Below, in pieces: positions 36,277-44,931 of a stretch of DNA of 49,176 bases. Position numbers and translations under genes: made by a program. Numbering within the stretch: the first letter of the stretch is position 1; the number at the start of each line of letters is the position of its first letter. Under the pieces are notes generated by a model. The model had not been told where the DNA came from. It was given only the letters and a program-made list of their open reading frames with translations, and made no database searches. Location: positions 1 to 49,176 of the forward strand of contig JAAXHJ010000038.1 in the NCBI GenBank assembly GCA_012270965.1, read 5' to 3'. Source of the stretch: Candidatus Palauibacter poriticola. GTDB lineage: Bacteria; Gemmatimonadota; Gemmatimonadetes; Palauibacterales; Palauibacteraceae.

Positions 36277-38691
36277 ATGAGCCGGGCGGGCGGGACGTGG
36301 GTGGGGGCGCGGGTGCCGCGCAACGAGGACGTGCGGCTGCTGACCGGCCGGGCCCAGTTCGTCGAGGACGTGGAGCCGCCGGGGGCGCTGCACGTCGCCT
36401 TCGCTCGGAGCGACCTGCCGGCCGGGCGGCTGCGCGGGCTCGATGCGGCGAGCGCGCGGACGCACCCCGGGGTCCACGCCGTCTTCACGGCCGCCGATCT
36501 CGGCCCGCTCCTCCGGCCCGGCGCGGTGCTCGTGCCGCCGCCGCCGCTCGAGGGATTAGTGTTCCACGCCCGCACCGCACTCCCCCTCGTCCGCGACCGG
36601 ATCCGGCACCAGGGCGAGGCGCTGGCCATGATCGTGGCGGAGAGTCGCTACGTGGCCGAGGACGCGGCGGCGCTCGTGGAGGCCGACATCGAACCGCTCG
36701 ATCCCGTGGTGGATCTCGGACGGGCACTCGGTGCGGATGCACCGCGAGTCCACGACGACCTTCCGTCGAATCTTGCGGCGCACGTCCGGCAGACGAAGGG
36801 GGACTACGCCGCCGCCCGCGCTCGCGCCGACCTCGTCCTGGAGCGCCGCTTCTCCTACGACCGGGGGATCGGGGGCGCGATTGAGAACCGGGCCGTCGTG
36901 GCGGAGTGGGATGCGGGGGCCGACCGGCTGCGGGTATGGGACACGACGCAGGCCCCCATTCCCGTGCGCAACGTCGTGGCCGCCTCCCTCGGACTGTCGG
37001 AGGCGCAGGTGCGCTTCATCGCCCCCTTCGTGGGCGGCGGCTTCGGCCCCAAGATCATGTTCTACGCCGAGGAGATCCTCATTCCCTGGGCCTCGATGCG
37101 GCTCGGGCGGCCGGTGAAGTGGGTTGAGGACCGGTACGAGAACTTCTTCGCCACCACGCAGGAACGAAGCCAGCTCCACGACGCGGAGATCGCCTTGACC
37201 CGCGAGGGCCGGATCCTCGGCGTGCGCGACGCCTTCCTGCACGACTCCGGGGCGTACGACCCCTACGGCCTTACCGTCCCCATCAACACGCAGTGCACGC
37301 TCCTCGGGCCGTACCGGGTGCCGAACTACGAGAGCGAGTTCCGGGTCGCGTTCACGAACAAGCCGATCGTCACGCCGGTGCGCGGTGCCGGCCGGCAGCA
37401 CGGCGTGTTCGTCATGGAGCGGCTGCTCGACCTCGCGGGGCGCGAACTCGGCCTCGACCCGGTCGAGATCCGCCGCCGCAACGTGCTGGGTCCGGACGAG
37501 CTTCCGCACAACCACGAGATCATGTACCAGGACTTCACCCCGCTCCGGTACGACAGCGGGAATTACGAGCGTTCGCTGGAAGAGGCGGCTCGCCTCGTCT
37601 GCTACGACGAGACGTTTCCGCGGGGACGCGAACGGGCGCGGGCGGACGGATGCGCGATCGGCGTCGGCCTCGTCAACTACGTGGAGGGGACGGGGATCGG
37701 CCCCTACGAGGGGGGCCGCATCACGGTCGAGCCCGGCGGCACGGTCCGTCTCGCGACCGGCGTGGGCACGCAGGGCCAGGGACACTTCACCTCCTTCGCC
37801 CAGATCGTGGCCGACGCGATCGGGGTGACGCCCGCCGACGTGCGCGTGGTGACGGGCGACACGAGCGAATTCCACTGGGGGACGGGCACCTTCGCGAGTC
37901 GCGGGGCGGTCGTGGCCGGCAACGCGATCCACGCCGCGGCCCGATCCGTGCGCGAGAAGATTCTGCGTCACGCCGCGGAGGCGCTCGAGGTCGATCCCGC
38001 TGACCTCGAACTCGCCGGCGGCTCCGCCCGCGTGCGGGGCGCACCGGACCTCTCCGTCGATCTTGGGGCACTCGCGGTGAGCGCCAACCCGCTGCGCGGG
38101 GCCGTGGAGCCGGGGACCGAACCGGGGTTGGAGGCGACCTCGTACTTCGGCCCGCCGTACGGGACGACCGCGAACGGAACGCACGCGGTCGTCGTGGCGG
38201 TGGATCCCGAGACGGCCATGGTCGAGATCCTGCGCTACCTCGTCGTGCACGACTGCGGGACGGTGATCAACCCGATGATCGTGGAGGGCCAGATCCACGG
38301 GGGCGTCGCGGCGGGCATCGGGAACGCGTTCTACGAGGAGCTCGTGTTCGACGAGTTCGGCGGGATGAGCAACGCGTCGTTCATGGACTACCTGCTCCCG
38401 ACCGCGACGGACGTCCCCCCGATCGAGACGGCGCATATCGAGACGCCGTCCCCTCTGAACCCGCTGGGGACCAAGGGGGTGGGGGAGGGAGGCGCGATCC
38501 CGGTGGCCGCGGCCTTCGCGCAGGCGGTGGAGGACGCCCTGGCGCAGATCGCCCCGGGGCTGGAAATCCTCGACATCCCGCTGAGCCCGGCCCGCCTGTT
38601 CGCGCTCCTGCGGGCGCAGCGCGAGGGGGTCGTCGGGGGTCGCGAGGCGGATTCGTCATCGCGGAGAGAGCCGGCGGCGGGGGTGCCGTGA
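36277..38691 (+). CDS. Molybdopterin-binding large subunit of a molybdenum hydroxylase
   Basis: An 804-residue catalytic subunit of the xanthine dehydrogenase/CO dehydrogenase family. Molybdopterin loops are visible as GGGFGPK (about 250), RGAGRQHGVFVMERLLDLA (about 370) and TQGQGHFTSFAQI, and the catalytic base is Glu737 in GVGEGG. The active loop is RGAGRQ, not the Cys-containing SFR loop of true CO dehydrogenase, so it hydroxylates an organic substrate, most likely an N-heterocycle or aldehyde. In many relatives the residue after RGAGR is Pro; here it is Gln. The ATG at 36277 is chosen because the small-subunit stop lies just upstream. It overlaps the FAD subunit (GTGA). Substrate unknown; no MocA or XdhC chaperone gene is adjacent. 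Confidence 0.92.
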   Translation: MSRAGGTWVGARVPRNEDVRLLTGRAQFVEDVEPPGALHVAFARSDLPAGRLRGLDAASARTHPGVHAVFTAADLGPLLRPGAVLVPPPPLEGLVFHARTALPLVRDRIRHQGEALAMIVAESRYVAEDAAALVEADIEPLDPVVDLGRALGADAPRVHDDLPSNLAAHVRQTKGDYAAARARADLVLERRFSYDRGIGGAIENRAVVAEWDAGADRLRVWDTTQAPIPVRNVVAASLGLSEAQVRFIAPFVGGGFGPKIMFYAEEILIPWASMRLGRPVKWVEDRYENFFATTQERSQLHDAEIALTREGRILGVRDAFLHDSGAYDPYGLTVPINTQCTLLGPYRVPNYESEFRVAFTNKPIVTPVRGAGRQHGVFVMERLLDLAGRELGLDPVEIRRRNVLGPDELPHNHEIMYQDFTPLRYDSGNYERSLEEAARLVCYDETFPRGRERARADGCAIGVGLVNYVEGTGIGPYEGGRITVEPGGTVRLATGVGTQGQGHFTSFAQIVADAIGVTPADVRVVTGDTSEFHWGTGTFASRGAVVAGNAIHAAARSVREKILRHAAEALEVDPADLELAGGSARVRGAPDLSVDLGALAVSANPLRGAVEPGTEPGLEATSYFGPPYGTTANGTHAVVVAVDPETAMVEILRYLVVHDCGTVINPMIVEGQIHGGVAAGIGNAFYEELVFDEFGGMSNASFMDYLLPTATDVPPIETAHIETPSPLNPLGTKGVGEGGAIPVAAAFAQAVEDALAQIAPGLEILDIPLSPARLFALLRAQREGVVGGREADSSSRREPAAGVP

Positions 38692-39584
38692 AGCCGCCGC
38701 CCTTCGACTACGTGGCCGCGGCGACCGTCGACGAGGCGCTGGAGGCGCTCGCGGACACGTCCGTCGAGACGCGCCCGCTCGCGGGCGGACAGAGCCTCGT
38801 TCCGATGCTCAACTTCCGGCTCGCGGTACCCGAGCGGCTCGTGGACCTGAACGGGATCGACGAGTTGTCGCGCATCGAGGAGACGGAGGACGGAGGGCTG
38901 CGTCTCGGCGCCATGGTCCGGCATCGTCAACTGGAGCACGACCCGTTCATAGCGCGGCGGATGCCGCTCCTCTCGGAGGCGACGCCCTTCATCGCGCACC
39001 CGCAGATCCGCTCACGGGGCACCGTAGGGGGCTCCGTCGCGCACGCCGATCCGGCCGCGGAACTGCCCGCCGTACTCCTCACGCTCGGGGCAAGGGTCCG
39101 GATCGCCCGGCGCTCGCTAGGCGGAGAACCCGGCTCCCGGGTGGAACGGACGGTGGGTCTGGGCGAGTTCTTCCTCGGCCCCTTCTTCTCCGCGCTCGAG
39201 CCCGATGAACTCCTGACCGCCATCGAGATGCCCCCGTCCGCTCCGGGCGAGGGGACGGCCTTCGACGAGGTGGCCCGGCGCCGGGGTGACTACGCCCTCG
39301 CAGGCGTGGCGGCGCGGGTGCGGCTGAACTCCGGCGGGGTTTGCGACGAAGCCGCCATCTCGCTCGTGAACGGGGGAGCCACGCCCTGTCTGATGAGAGA
39401 GGCCGCGCGGACACTCGTCGGCCAGGAGCCGACGCCGGAAGTGATCGAAGCCACCGCGGCCGCATGCGCGGCGACTTCCGAACCCGCCGCCGACATGCAC
39501 GCGAGCGAGGCGTACCGCCGACACCTGATCCAGGTTCTGACACGGCGGGTAGTGTCGCGCGCCGCGGATCGCGTCCTGACTTGA
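38688..39584 (+). CDS. FAD-binding medium subunit of a molybdenum hydroxylase
   Basis: A 298-residue subunit of the CoxM/FAD_binding_5 family. The FAD motifs are AGGQSLVPMLNFRLAVPE (about 32-49) and RSRGTVGGSVAHADPAAELP (about 107-126), both typical. The C-terminal part is the CO_deh_flav_C domain. It accepts electrons from the iron-sulfur subunit and passes them to NAD or another acceptor. The GTG start overlaps the large-subunit TGA, and its TGA overlaps the TTG of the acyl-CoA synthetase gene (TTGA), so the hydroxylase and the synthetase are made in coupled fashion. Gene order is small-large-medium. Confidence 0.93.
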   Translation: MKPPPFDYVAAATVDEALEALADTSVETRPLAGGQSLVPMLNFRLAVPERLVDLNGIDELSRIEETEDGGLRLGAMVRHRQLEHDPFIARRMPLLSEATPFIAHPQIRSRGTVGGSVAHADPAAELPAVLLTLGARVRIARRSLGGEPGSRVERTVGLGEFFLGPFFSALEPDELLTAIEMPPSAPGEGTAFDEVARRRGDYALAGVAARVRLNSGGVCDEAAISLVNGGATPCLMREAARTLVGQEPTPEVIEATAAACAATSEPAADMHASEAYRRHLIQVLTRRVVSRAADRVLT

Positions 39585-41224
39585 CGGCCCCCACGCTCTT
39601 CCATCCGTCCCGGGAGTGGTCGGATCGCGTAGCCGTGCTCTCGAGCGGCGCGTCCCGTACTTACGGCGAACTCGAGGCAGGGTCGCGGTTGCGGGCGCGG
39701 CACCTATTGGCGGCAGCAACGGCGTGCGATCTGGAGGGGGCCCGCGTGGGGTTTCTCATGGAGCCGGGGTTCGAGTACGTCGTTACGCAGTGGGCCATCT
39801 GGCGCGCCGGCGGGATCGCCGTGCCGCTCTGTCCGGACCACCCTGATCGCGAACTCCGATACGTGATCGACGACGCGGACTGTTCGGCGCTCATCGGGGC
39901 GGGAATGACGGGGCGTCGCATTGAGGACGCCGCGCGGGAGCGGGGCATTCCGTTCCACGAGGTGTCCGACCCGAAGCGGGGCTTTCCGGCCGCGGGCCCG
40001 GTGCCGCCGGACCCGGCCCCGTTACCGTGGATCGGGCCGGAGCGAGCCGCGATGATCCTCTACACGAGCGGCACGACGGGGCGTCCCAAGGGGGTCGTGA
40101 CCGCGCACGGTCAGATCGAAGCGCACATCCGGTCGCTACTAGACGCGTGGGAGTGGGAGCGCGACGACCGGATCCTCCACGTTCTCCCGCTCCACCACAC
40201 GCACGGCATCGTGAACGCCCTCTGCTGCCCGCTCTACGCGGGGGCCGCGGTCGAGTTCGCGGGCAGCTTCGAGGCGGCGGCGACCTGGGACCGCCTCGCG
40301 TCGGGCGAGATCAGCGTGTTCATGGCGGTCCCCACGATCTATGCCAAGCTCCTGCGCGCCTGGGAGGCCGCGGCGGGTTCCACCCGTCGACGATGGTCGC
40401 GGGGCGCGGGTGCGCTCCGGCTGATGGTGTCGGGTTCGGCGGCCCTGCCCGTGCGCGTGTTCGAGCACTGGGAGGAGATCACCGGGCACCGCCTCCTGGA
40501 ACGCTACGGCATGACGGAGATCGGGATGGGGCTCTCCAATCCGTATGAGGGCGAACGGCGGCCGGGCACCGTGGGACAGCCGCTCCCCGACGTCGGCGTG
40601 CGCCTCGTGCGCCCGTCCACGGGGCGCGTGCTTGCCGAGGGCGTGGAGGCCTTCGCGCCGGGAGCCTCGGGCGAGATCCGGATCCGGGGCCCCATGGTGT
40701 TCTCGGAATACTGGCGGCGTCCCGAGGAGACGACGGCCGCCTTCGTCGACGGGTGGTTCCTGACCGGAGATGAGGCGGTCCTCGAGGACGGCTACTACCG
40801 TCTTCTGGGGCGCCGCTCCGTCGACATCCTGAAGAGCGGCGGCTACAAGATATCGGCCGTCGAGGTCGAGGAGCTGCTGCGCACGCATCCGGCGGTGAGG
40901 GACTGCGCCGTGGTCGGCATCCCCGACGAGGACTGGGGAGAGCGCGTGGCGGCCGCCGTGATCTTGAAGGCCCGCGTTGCCCCGGAGGCGGGCCTTGCAC
41001 CCGGGGTGGCCGTTTCGTCCGCGGCACTCTCCCCGCCCTGGGGTGCGGAGCCGGATTCGGCGGCGGTCGCGTCCGTGCTGGACCCGTGGGTGCGGAAGCG
41101 GCTGGCCCGGTACAAGGTCCCCCGTGCGTGGCGGCTGGTGGAGGACCTGCCGCGGAACGCGATGGGCAAGGTGCGGAAGCCGGCCGTGCGCGCGCTCTTC
41201 AACGTCCGGGCCCGGCCGTCGTGA
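39581..41224 (+). CDS. Acyl-CoA synthetase of the ACSF3/malonyl-CoA synthetase (MatB-like) type
   Basis: A 547-residue AMP-forming ligase. Motifs: ATP loop YTSGTTGRPKG (161-171), LPLHHTHGIVNALCCPLYAG, FMAVPTIYAKLL, LMVSGSAALP, LLERYGMTEIGMGLSNPYEG, GWFLTGDEA and the C-terminal PRNAMGKVRK with the catalytic Lys. The HHxHGIVNALxCPLxAGA and RYGMTEIGMxLS pattern is that of ACSF3, which activates malonate (or methylmalonate). The start is TTG 39581 overlapping the hydroxylase medium-subunit stop. An insertion of about 30 residues near 470-500 (APGVAVSSAALSPPWG) is unusual. It would form malonyl-CoA in the cytoplasm, making malonate a likely end product of the cluster's pathway. Family is sure; substrate inferred. 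Confidence 0.88.
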   Translation: MTAPTLFHPSREWSDRVAVLSSGASRTYGELEAGSRLRARHLLAAATACDLEGARVGFLMEPGFEYVVTQWAIWRAGGIAVPLCPDHPDRELRYVIDDADCSALIGAGMTGRRIEDAARERGIPFHEVSDPKRGFPAAGPVPPDPAPLPWIGPERAAMILYTSGTTGRPKGVVTAHGQIEAHIRSLLDAWEWERDDRILHVLPLHHTHGIVNALCCPLYAGAAVEFAGSFEAAATWDRLASGEISVFMAVPTIYAKLLRAWEAAAGSTRRRWSRGAGALRLMVSGSAALPVRVFEHWEEITGHRLLERYGMTEIGMGLSNPYEGERRPGTVGQPLPDVGVRLVRPSTGRVLAEGVEAFAPGASGEIRIRGPMVFSEYWRRPEETTAAFVDGWFLTGDEAVLEDGYYRLLGRRSVDILKSGGYKISAVEVEELLRTHPAVRDCAVVGIPDEDWGERVAAAVILKARVAPEAGLAPGVAVSSAALSPPWGAEPDSAAVASVLDPWVRKRLARYKVPRAWRLVEDLPRNAMGKVRKPAVRALFNVRARPS

Positions 41225-41318
41225 CCCGAGCCGCCGGCATTGCGTTCCCCGACCGGAGGGGGAAGCGTACGGTTGGTCCTCGCCGCCTCACCCTCGAACC
41301 GAGTGGAGCCGATCGCTC

Positions 41319-42107
41319 ATGAAACTCTACGATCTCTCGCAGCCCCTCAACCAGGATTGCTTCTTCTGGCCGTACTATCCCCCGTTCGAGGTCAAGTACA
41401 TCAAGCGCAAGGTCGAACACGGGGTGAACGCGCAGTACATCCGGACGTCGAACCACATGGGCACGCACCTCGACGCCCCGCGCCACTTCGTGACGAACGG
41501 GATGACGATCGACGAGATCCCGCTGGAGTGGCTGTACGGGGACGGCGTAATCGTCGACCTGCGCGACGAGATGGGCGACCTCGCCGTGTACACGCCCGAG
41601 ATGATCGAGTCGCGGGTGGAGGTGCGGGATGGCGACCTCCTCATCCTGCACACGGGGTGGGAGCGCTTCGCGCAGTTCGGTGCCGAGGCAAACGAGGAGC
41701 GGTACGTCCACACGCATCCCGGCGCGCACCCCGACATGGTGCGGTGGCTCATCGACCGAAAGATCAGGATCTGGGGCGTGGACGTCATCTCCACCGATCA
41801 TCCCATGAACCTCCCCATCGGGAGATTCCTCGGGAAGGGTACCTTCGGGCACTGCGACCGCGTGCGGGCGATGGCGGAAAAAGTGTTCGGGGGGGCCGAG
41901 GCCGTCGACACACTGTTCCCCGAAGAGCACTACCAGCTCACGCACAACGCGCTCTTTCCCCATAACTGCATGCACATAGAGAACCTCGGAGGACGGATCG
42001 CCGCTCCGGAACTCCAGAACCGGCGGCTAACGATCGGGTGCTTCCCCTGGAAGTTCAAAGGCGGAGAGGCCGCCTTCTGCCGCGTCGTGGCCTTCCTCGA
42101 CGAATAA
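41319..42107 (+). CDS. Cyclase-family metal-dependent hydrolase (kynurenine formamidase/isatin hydrolase-like)
   Basis: A 262-residue protein of the 'putative cyclase' family. The metal site is NHMGTHLDAPRHF with His46, His50, Asp52 and His56, the HxGTHxDxPxH signature shared by kynurenine formamidase, isatin hydrolase and related amide or lactam-opening enzymes. The start is ATG 41319 with GGAG about eleven bases upstream. It follows the synthetase gene after 94 bases in the same direction. In the cluster it is a candidate for opening a ring amide formed by the molybdenum hydroxylase, but lactam or formamide substrates cannot be told apart from sequence. Confidence 0.85.
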   Translation: MKLYDLSQPLNQDCFFWPYYPPFEVKYIKRKVEHGVNAQYIRTSNHMGTHLDAPRHFVTNGMTIDEIPLEWLYGDGVIVDLRDEMGDLAVYTPEMIESRVEVRDGDLLILHTGWERFAQFGAEANEERYVHTHPGAHPDMVRWLIDRKIRIWGVDVISTDHPMNLPIGRFLGKGTFGHCDRVRAMAEKVFGGAEAVDTLFPEEHYQLTHNALFPHNCMHIENLGGRIAAPELQNRRLTIGCFPWKFKGGEAAFCRVVAFLDE

Positions 42108-42140
42108 TCTTCGGCCGCGCGATGAATGGGAGATGAGACA

Positions 42141-43364
42141 ATGACCGTCTTCGGATCGCTTCGAACCGTCTCGGCCTGGCGCATACTGTCGTTGGCCCGC
42201 GCGCCGCATGTGGTGTCGCTGGCCGCGGCGCTCGCCGCCGCACCGCTGGCTATCGCACCTCCTCTGGCCGCAGCGTTGTTGGGTCAGACGGCGCTGGTGG
42301 GACAACAGCCTTCGCGCAGCGGACTGCTCGACTACATGGAGCAGATCCGCAACGACAACGATCTGCCCGGGCTGTCCGTCGCGGTCGCGGTGGATGGGGA
42401 GATCGTCTTCTCCGAAGGGGTGGGGTACGCCGAACTGGACAACCGGACGCCCGCCACGGGCCGCACGGTGCACAACGTGGGCTCCGTGTCGAAGGTGCTG
42501 GCCGTGGTCGGCCTCATGCAGCTCGTGGAGCAGGGGAGGGTGGACCTCGACGCCACGATCCAGACGTACATGCCGTGGTATCCCGAGCGGGAGTTCCCGA
42601 TCACGGTGCGCCACATCCTCACCCACACCTCCGGGATCCGGCACTACAACGGCGTCGAGTTCGGCCCGTACGATCTCCTAAGCTTCCGTCACTACGACAC
42701 CTTCGAGGAGGCGACGGAGCTGTGGCGCGACGACCCCCTCGCCTACGACACGGGGTCCGGATGGATGTACTCCTCGCACGCGCACAACCTCCAGCACGGG
42801 ATCGTGGAAGCGGCTTCGGGCATGGACTACGAGGAGTACCTCAAGCGCCACGTGTGGGAGCCGGCGGGGATGTTCGCCACCCAGTTCGATGTCCCGCGGC
42901 GCGTCGTGCGGAACCGCGGGCGCGGCTACATCCGGGGGGAATCCGGCCGCTTCATCAACCCCCCGCCCGAGGATCCGAGCTACAAGTACGCGGGCGGCGG
43001 CATCATCTCGAGCGTGGAGGACCTCGTTCGCTTCGCGCTCGCGATCAACGACGGGCGTCTGCTCGCGCCGGAGACGGTGGCCGAGATGCACCGCCCGCAG
43101 CTCGAGCCGGGGATCCGCGAGATCGATCCCACCGCGCCGGGCGGACTGGGCGATCCGATCGGCCATGAGCAGGCGCTGGCCTGGTTCATCCGCACGGACC
43201 AGGCGGGGCGGCGCTATCCGAGCCACACGGGCACGGTGAAGGGGACGCGATCCTTCCTCGGCAACTGGAACGACTACGGAGTCGTCGTGGCGATTCAGAC
43301 GAACGCGCTCCCCTTCGACTCGGCGCGGTACGGCGAGGCGATCGCGCAGATGTTCCTTCCGTAG
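42141..43364 (+). CDS. Secreted serine hydrolase of the class C beta-lactamase/esterase family
   Basis: A 407-residue protein. It has an N-terminal signal or anchor segment (to about residue 55), then the SxxK catalytic motif S115-V-S-K118, a YSSHAHN motif that takes the Y-x-N position, and a C-terminal HTGTVKG corresponding to the KTG box. The Beta-lactamase (PF00144) fold includes D-aminopeptidases, esterases and penicillin-recognising enzymes, and most such proteins in environmental bacteria are not resistance enzymes. ATG 42141 has GGAG eight bases upstream; an ATG at 42126 is in frame but would place the ribosome site inside the gene. It lies 33 bases after the cyclase gene and likely shares its transcript. 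Confidence 0.85.
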   Translation: MTVFGSLRTVSAWRILSLARAPHVVSLAAALAAAPLAIAPPLAAALLGQTALVGQQPSRSGLLDYMEQIRNDNDLPGLSVAVAVDGEIVFSEGVGYAELDNRTPATGRTVHNVGSVSKVLAVVGLMQLVEQGRVDLDATIQTYMPWYPEREFPITVRHILTHTSGIRHYNGVEFGPYDLLSFRHYDTFEEATELWRDDPLAYDTGSGWMYSSHAHNLQHGIVEAASGMDYEEYLKRHVWEPAGMFATQFDVPRRVVRNRGRGYIRGESGRFINPPPEDPSYKYAGGGIISSVEDLVRFALAINDGRLLAPETVAEMHRPQLEPGIREIDPTAPGGLGDPIGHEQALAWFIRTDQAGRRYPSHTGTVKGTRSFLGNWNDYGVVVAIQTNALPFDSARYGEAIAQMFLP

Positions 43365-43387
43365 TCCATGTCGCCCGGGATGCCGGC

Positions 43388-44836
43388 TTGGCCGAGTTCG
43401 CCGCCACGCGCGCGGCTGATGCCGCCGTGACCGACCTCCGGGATCCGGCGCTGCTTCCGGCGTGGGAGCAGGTGGACCGCATCCGCGAGGGGAGGCTGAC
43501 GGCGGCCGGGCTGCTGGAGGCGTGCCTGGCGCGAGTCGAGCGCCACAACCCTCACGTGAACGCCGTGGTGACGCTGAACCCCCGTGCGGAGGCGGAGGCT
43601 GCGGGGGTCGATGCGGCCCTGGCTTCGGGCGAGGATCCGGGGCCGCTGGCCGGACTTGTCGTGGGCATCAAGGACGTGACCGAGACGGCGGGGCTGCGCA
43701 CGACCTATGGCTCGCCACTGTACGAGGATCACGTGCCGGAGGAGGACGCGCTCGTCGTACGGCGGCTGCGGGCGGCCGGGGCGGTCATCCTCGGTAAGAC
43801 GAACACGCCCGAGTTCGCGGCGGGTGGGAACACGTGGAACGAGGTTTTCGGCGTCACCAGGAACCCGTGGAATCCCGCCCTCAGCGCCGGGGGATCGACC
43901 GGGGGCGGCGCCGCGGCGCTCGCGACGGGCATGATCTCTCTCGCACAGGGCACGGACCTGGGCGGCTCCCTCCGCATCCCCGCCTCCTTCTGCGGGGTGG
44001 CCGGATTGCGGCCGACGCCGGGGCTCGTCCCGACCGTCCCCAGCGCCTACCTGTGGGACCACATGCAGTCCACGGGGCTCATGGCCCGCTCGCCGGACGA
44101 CATTGCGCTCGGTTTGCGCGCCATCTCCGGGCACCATCCGGCCTCGCCGGTATGCGCTCCGGAGCCGCTCTGGCCGGAACCCGGCACCGCGGATCTCGCC
44201 GGAGGCCGCTGGGCCTACTGCGGCGACGTCGCGCGCATCGGAATCGACGGCGGCGCGGAGGCGGCATGCCGCGAAGCGCTGGCGTCGTTTCGGGCCGGGG
44301 GCGCGCGGGTGGACGAGGTAGACCTCGACCTCTCCTGGGCGTGGGACGCGTTCCTCGTCCTCCGCGGACACTGGTTCGTGTCCCATTTCGCGGCCGAACT
44401 TCACCGGGTCGATGCCTTTGGGCCCAACGTGTCGGCCAACCTCCGCTCGGGACTGGCGCTGACCCCCGCCGAGATCGGGGTGGCCGAGAACGTGCGCCGC
44501 CGGGTGAGGGAGGAGCTACTCGTCCTCCTCGAACGCTACGACGCGCTCCTGACGCCGTGCATGGCGATCCCGCCCTTCCCGGCGGAGCAGAACTACCCGG
44601 AAACGGTCGGGGGGCGGCCGATGAAGACCTACGTGGACTGGATCGCCGCGACCTTCCTGCTCTCGATGCCGGGCCTGCCCGTCGCCTGTGTCCCGGCGGG
44701 TCTGGATGCGGCCGGCTTGCCGGTCGGGCTGCAGGTCGTCGGACCCCCGCGGGGGGAGGGGCGGACGCTGGCGGTGGCGTCGGCCATCCGGGAGGCTCGG
44801 CCCATCGGCCTCCCGCCCGCCGTTACCGAAGACTGA
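43388..44836 (+). CDS. Amidase-signature-family amidohydrolase
   Basis: A 482-residue amidase. The catalytic triad is visible: Lys95 (GIKDVTET), cis-Ser170 (GGSTGGGAAALATG) and nucleophile Ser194 (GTDLGGSLRIPASFCGVAGL). The second position of the usual GGSSGG is Thr. These enzymes hydrolyse amides or ureido bonds in the cytoplasm; relatives include AtzF, GatA and aryl-acylamidases. The TTG at 43388 with GGGA eight bases upstream is the best start; a GTG at 43427 is an alternative. It begins 23 bases after the serine hydrolase gene and probably forms part of the same unit. In the proposed pathway it could release ammonia from a ring-opened intermediate. Confidence 0.88.
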   Translation: MAEFAATRAADAAVTDLRDPALLPAWEQVDRIREGRLTAAGLLEACLARVERHNPHVNAVVTLNPRAEAEAAGVDAALASGEDPGPLAGLVVGIKDVTETAGLRTTYGSPLYEDHVPEEDALVVRRLRAAGAVILGKTNTPEFAAGGNTWNEVFGVTRNPWNPALSAGGSTGGGAAALATGMISLAQGTDLGGSLRIPASFCGVAGLRPTPGLVPTVPSAYLWDHMQSTGLMARSPDDIALGLRAISGHHPASPVCAPEPLWPEPGTADLAGGRWAYCGDVARIGIDGGAEAACREALASFRAGGARVDEVDLDLSWAWDAFLVLRGHWFVSHFAAELHRVDAFGPNVSANLRSGLALTPAEIGVAENVRRRVREELLVLLERYDALLTPCMAIPPFPAEQNYPETVGGRPMKTYVDWIAATFLLSMPGLPVACVPAGLDAAGLPVGLQVVGPPRGEGRTLAVASAIREARPIGLPPAVTED

Positions 44837-44931
44837 AACGGATGGCGGGACGTTCCCGCGGCAACGTTCCGCGCTAGATTCCGGCGCTCGCGGTTGTCTT
44901 CGACCAAGCCCCGAACCCCCGGGAGCCGACC

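Noticed and set aside
36277..38691. Aerobic carbon monoxide dehydrogenase (CoxL)
   Set aside because: The active loop is RGAGRQ and not the cysteine-containing loop of form I CoxL, and no cox accessory genes are present.
42141..43364. Antibiotic-resistance beta-lactamase
   Set aside because: The fold matches the broad class C/esterase family, but substrate-defining features are absent and the context is catabolic; resistance is not supported.
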